Assembly: GCF_000013645.1 (NCBI RefSeq)
Contig: NC_007952.1
Span: forward strand, 434,001-498,000
From: Paraburkholderia xenovorans LB400
GTDB lineage: Bacteria; Pseudomonadota; Gammaproteobacteria; Burkholderiales; Burkholderiaceae
Reading direction: 5' to 3'
Length of the DNA stretch: 64,000 nucleotides
The translations under genes were made by a program, and so were the position numbers. Below, one piece after another: positions 61,392 to 64,000 of the stretch; position 1 is the first letter of the stretch; every line of letters starts with the position of its first letter. Under the pieces are notes generated by a model, which was not told the DNA's origin, ran no database searches, and worked only from the letters and a program-made list of their open reading frames with translations.

Positions 61392-63317
61392 ATGGCGAGT
61401 ATGGACCCGGAATTACCAGCGTATTACCAGGGCGAACTGCACTACATCCACGAACTCTTCCAGGAGTTTGCACAGCAGCACCCAAAGATTGCCCGCAGGC
61501 TCGGCGCGCAGGCAGGTGAAGCGGGCGACCCTTATGTCGAGCGCCTGCTCCAGTCCTTTGCGATAACGGCGGCGCGCTCGCAGATGCGTATCGATCGTTT
61601 TTCGCTGGACATCCCGTTGCGCAAACTGGATGGCGTCGATCTGAACCTGACCGCGCCGCTGCCGTCGCTGGGCGTGGCGCGGTTCTATCCCGATGCAGAG
61701 GCACCGCATAGTCCGCAGGGCCTGACGTTGGCGCGTGGCACGAGGCTCACGGTACACGCAGCCGAAGATGCAACGGAGTGCGCGTTCCTCACGAGCCAAC
61801 CGCTCAGGCTCTGGCCGGTTGCTATCACGCGCGCGAAGCCGACTGGCATTCCCGCCGACGTTCCGGCGCTCTACCGCTACGTCCACGACGGCCAGGACGC
61901 GTCGCGCGTGCGTGGCGCGCTGCGCCTGAGCCTTGCTACCGTCAACGGCATGGCGTTCCGCGGTCTTGAAGCGCTGGACGAACTGCCCGTGTACCTGTGC
62001 GGTGAGGAGAAGATGGCCTCCCAGCTCTTCGAATTGATCCATACCAGCGTGGTCGGCATCGTCATGGGCGTGCCGGGTGAATTCGAAAAGGGCGGGCTGT
62101 ATGGCGCAAAGCTACCCGGCATGCCGTACATGCAAGTGAAGCACGCGGGGCTGGAGCCGCATGAAAGCCTGTTGCGTCCGGTCGCCGCGAAGTTCCACGG
62201 ACACAGGCTGGTCCATGAATTCTTTGCGCTCCCATCCAGATTCGGATTCTTCACGATCACGGGCCTGGCAGCGGGGCTCAAGCATATCGGCGGCCCTGAG
62301 GTCGAAATCGTGCTGCTGCTCGCGCGCGAGGCGGCAACACTGGACCAGCAGATCGGCGTGCGGGATTTCGCGCTCTACTGCACGCCTATCGTCAATCTGT
62401 ACCCCGCGACGAGCGAGCGGCTCACCATGCACCCGGAGAAGCACGAGCATCCGCTCACGCCCGTGGCGGAGCGGCCGGGCGACTACGAGGTTCATTCGGT
62501 AGATCGTGTCAGGGGGCAGTTGGAAGAGGAGTCGGAGAAGTTCCTCTTCCAGCCGCTCGACGCGGCACTGCCCGACGACACCCGCCGCAACTCGCGGTAT
62601 TTCACGCTGCGCCGCGAGCAGCAACTGGTGGCGGATAACGAACGGCGATATGACACGCACCGTGAGTTCGTGCGCACGCTCACTTCGATCACGCTCCTTG
62701 ACGAGAACCGCAAGCCGGATGAAACAGGCATGCGGTTTCTTACCTTCGACGCCTGGTTGACGAACGGAGATCTGCCCTGCGTGCAGCCACGCAACGGCGT
62801 GAACGACCTGACGATGGCGGATGCGAAGGCGGTTGAGAGCGTCGGCTTCGTGCGCGGGCCGACCGCGCCCAGGCCTCCGCTCGCGCTCGGCGCGCGGGGC
62901 GACGCGGCCTGGGAGCTCGTTCGCCAGTTTCATCTGGAGCTCGCCGTCTTTGACGACGAATTCGACGAGCCCAATCCCGGCGAAGGCCTGCGGCTGATGC
63001 TCCGCCCGTATCTGGCAGCCGGTGATCCGGCAATGGCCCGTGTTCTCGACAGCCTGGTCGGGGCAACGGCCGGCGCGGTCAATGACATGCATTGCTGGGG
63101 CGGCGAGTTGCATCTCGCGCGCGGCATCGCGGTCACGCTCACCTTTGACGAGTCGCGGCTCGACGGCTGGTCGCCCTTTGCGTTCGCGCTGGTGCTGGAG
63201 CGCTACGTCGCGCGGCACGTCTCGGCGCATTGCTTTACGCGCACCACGGTACGCACCACGCAGCGTGGCGAGATTTTTACGTTCCCGACGCGTGGCGGCA
63301 CGCGCGGTGTCTTCTGA
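61392..63317 (+). CDS. tssF: type VI secretion baseplate subunit TssF
   Basis: A cytoplasmic baseplate wedge protein of about 641 aa, within the family's usual 580-640. The N-terminus MDPELPAYYQGELHYIHELF followed by AQQHPKIARRLG is the standard TssF opening. HEFFALPSRFGFFTITGL in the middle and a C-terminal LERYVARHVSAHCFTRTTVR are also characteristic. It builds the wedge with TssG and TssE. The start could be GTG 61377, ATG 61392 or ATG 61401; the family begins at the last of these. The usual next gene, tssG, is missing: vgrG follows 12 bp later. Confidence 0.9.
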   Translation: MASMDPELPAYYQGELHYIHELFQEFAQQHPKIARRLGAQAGEAGDPYVERLLQSFAITAARSQMRIDRFSLDIPLRKLDGVDLNLTAPLPSLGVARFYPDAEAPHSPQGLTLARGTRLTVHAAEDATECAFLTSQPLRLWPVAITRAKPTGIPADVPALYRYVHDGQDASRVRGALRLSLATVNGMAFRGLEALDELPVYLCGEEKMASQLFELIHTSVVGIVMGVPGEFEKGGLYGAKLPGMPYMQVKHAGLEPHESLLRPVAAKFHGHRLVHEFFALPSRFGFFTITGLAAGLKHIGGPEVEIVLLLAREAATLDQQIGVRDFALYCTPIVNLYPATSERLTMHPEKHEHPLTPVAERPGDYEVHSVDRVRGQLEEESEKFLFQPLDAALPDDTRRNSRYFTLRREQQLVADNERRYDTHREFVRTLTSITLLDENRKPDETGMRFLTFDAWLTNGDLPCVQPRNGVNDLTMADAKAVESVGFVRGPTAPRPPLALGARGDAAWELVRQFHLELAVFDDEFDEPNPGEGLRLMLRPYLAAGDPAMARVLDSLVGATAGAVNDMHCWGGELHLARGIAVTLTFDESRLDGWSPFAFALVLERYVARHVSAHCFTRTTVRTTQRGEIFTFPTRGGTRGVF

Positions 63318-63329
63318 TGGAGGTTCACG

Positions 63330-64000
63330 GTGACATGGAATACCCAGTCGCGCACGCTGGAAATCGTCAGCGACGCGATTCCGGAGCACTGCGGGAAGAA
63401 GATCTTCGAACCTGTGCGTTGCAAGGGCACGGACAAGCTGGGCCGGCTGTTCGACTACCGGATCGACGTGCAGACCATCGAGGCGAATGGCCTTCACGTC
63501 AACGACATGGACAGGCTGGTCGACGTCAGCAAGCTGGTGGGCAAACGCCTGACCGTGAAAATCGCCATTGAAGGCAGCGGCACGCAGGAGAGCGACGAGC
63601 AAAATATCGGCGCCGATGTTCGCGTAATCACGGGTGTGATTGCGGAGGTGAAGTGCGTGGGTGCGGACGACCGGCGCATGTTCTACCGCCTGCGTCTGAG
63701 ATGCCTGCTCTGGCTGGCGTCGTTGAATCGCGACAACCGGCATTTCCGTGACAGGACGGTAAGGGAAATCTCCGACGAGATCCTGAAGAAGTATCCGTTC
63801 AGTGTCCGGTGGAACCTCATCGGTGCGGGGAATGGAAGTCGGAACTTTCCGAAGCGCGACTATCAGCGCCAGTTCTGGGAGTCGGACTTTTCCTGTTTGA
63901 ACCGGCTTTGGCAGGAGTGGGGCATCACGTTCTATTGGGATGACGACACCCTGGTGCTGATGGACAACGCAGGCTACCCCGCGCACGGTCCTGCCTGCAA
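63330..64000 (+). CDS. vgrG: type VI secretion spike protein VgrG (3' end outside window)
   Basis: The first ~223 codons of a VgrG/TssI protein. It starts at GTG 63330 with GGAGG six bases upstream. The gp27-like start shows FEPVRCKGTDKLGRLFDYRI, and the later segments DYQRQFWESDFSCLNRLWQE and GITFYWDDDTLVLMDNAGY are the most conserved part of VgrG N-termini. It forms the trimeric spike that carries effectors. Any C-terminal effector extension lies beyond the window. Confidence 0.92.
   Translation, partial: MTWNTQSRTLEIVSDAIPEHCGKKIFEPVRCKGTDKLGRLFDYRIDVQTIEANGLHVNDMDRLVDVSKLVGKRLTVKIAIEGSGTQESDEQNIGADVRVITGVIAEVKCVGADDRRMFYRLRLRCLLWLASLNRDNRHFRDRTVREISDEILKKYPFSVRWNLIGAGNGSRNFPKRDYQRQFWESDFSCLNRLWQEWGITFYWDDDTLVLMDNAGYPAHGPAC

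Noticed and set aside
1..64000. CRISPR arrays, tRNA or rRNA genes, prophage integrases
   Set aside because: I looked for regularly spaced repeats, tRNA-like ends and integrase motifs and saw none. A covariance search for tRNA was not possible here.

Overview
The window looks like a chromosome segment of a Burkholderiaceae bacterium, most likely Paraburkholderia or Burkholderia. The base composition is high in G+C, and several families typical of that group are present: a DUF4148 exported protein, a Gram-negative porin of the Burkholderia type, a NodT-type outer-membrane channel with a FUSC pump, a non-cyanobacterial KaiC-like ATPase with a hybrid kinase, and CbtAB under a cobalamin riboswitch. 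I see no tRNA, rRNA, CRISPR array, integrase or intact transposase.

Region 1 (1-8.7 kb) resembles a low-oxygen locus. A truncated PhoU/DUF47-like protein and an MgtA-type Mg2+ ATPase diverge around a perfect FNR/ANR box, followed by a 54-codon small gene, the phospholipid desaturase desA, a VOC protein and an FAD hydroxylase. Region 2 (9-14 kb) is an organosulfur acquisition cluster: an SsuC/SsuB/SsuA-like transporter, a DszC/SfnB-like flavin enzyme and a convergent LLM flavin monooxygenase. Region 3 (14-17.5 kb) is an accessory patch. Inverted copies of a 49-bp repeat bracket an orphan ParA-like ATPase and a 67-aa DUF2188-like protein. Next to it are a gene fragment, a strongly folding RNA candidate and a small helical protein.

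Region 4 (17.5-25.4 kb) is a sensory block: an FNR with all four cluster cysteines, a regulatory intergenic region rich in palindromes, a cysteine-rich small protein, a chemoreceptor behind a sigma-28 promoter, a globin-GAF-EAL phosphodiesterase and a GGDEF cyclase. Region 5 (25.4-33.8 kb) carries D-xylose use: xylR-galM divergent from xylA-xylF-xylG-xylH. A TPR-glycosyltransferase and a broken lipoprotein follow.

Region 6 (36-45 kb) has a two-subunit molybdenum hydroxylase and a marR-aaeB-aaeX-aaeA-OMF aromatic-acid efflux operon. Region 7 (45-54.6 kb) has a KaiC-like/hybrid kinase operon, then a LysR regulator divergent from an operon of porin, exported hydrolase, MHS transporter and cytosolic paralogous hydrolase. 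Region 8 (54.6-56.5 kb) is a cobalamin/cobalt unit: an alpha-ribazole-phosphatase-like gene, a B12 riboswitch, cbtB and cbtA.

Region 9 (56.5-64 kb) is a polymorphic-toxin and type VI secretion area. An RHS/YD-repeat protein with a cysteine-rich C-terminus and an overlapping immunity candidate lie between two copies of a 35-bp inverted DnaA-box pair and decayed gene fragments. TssF and a VgrG that runs off the window follow. The best candidates for undescribed biology are the folded RNA plus small gene at 16.85-17.5 kb, the ParA/DUF2188-like pair, and the duplicated DnaA-box cassette around the RHS toxin.
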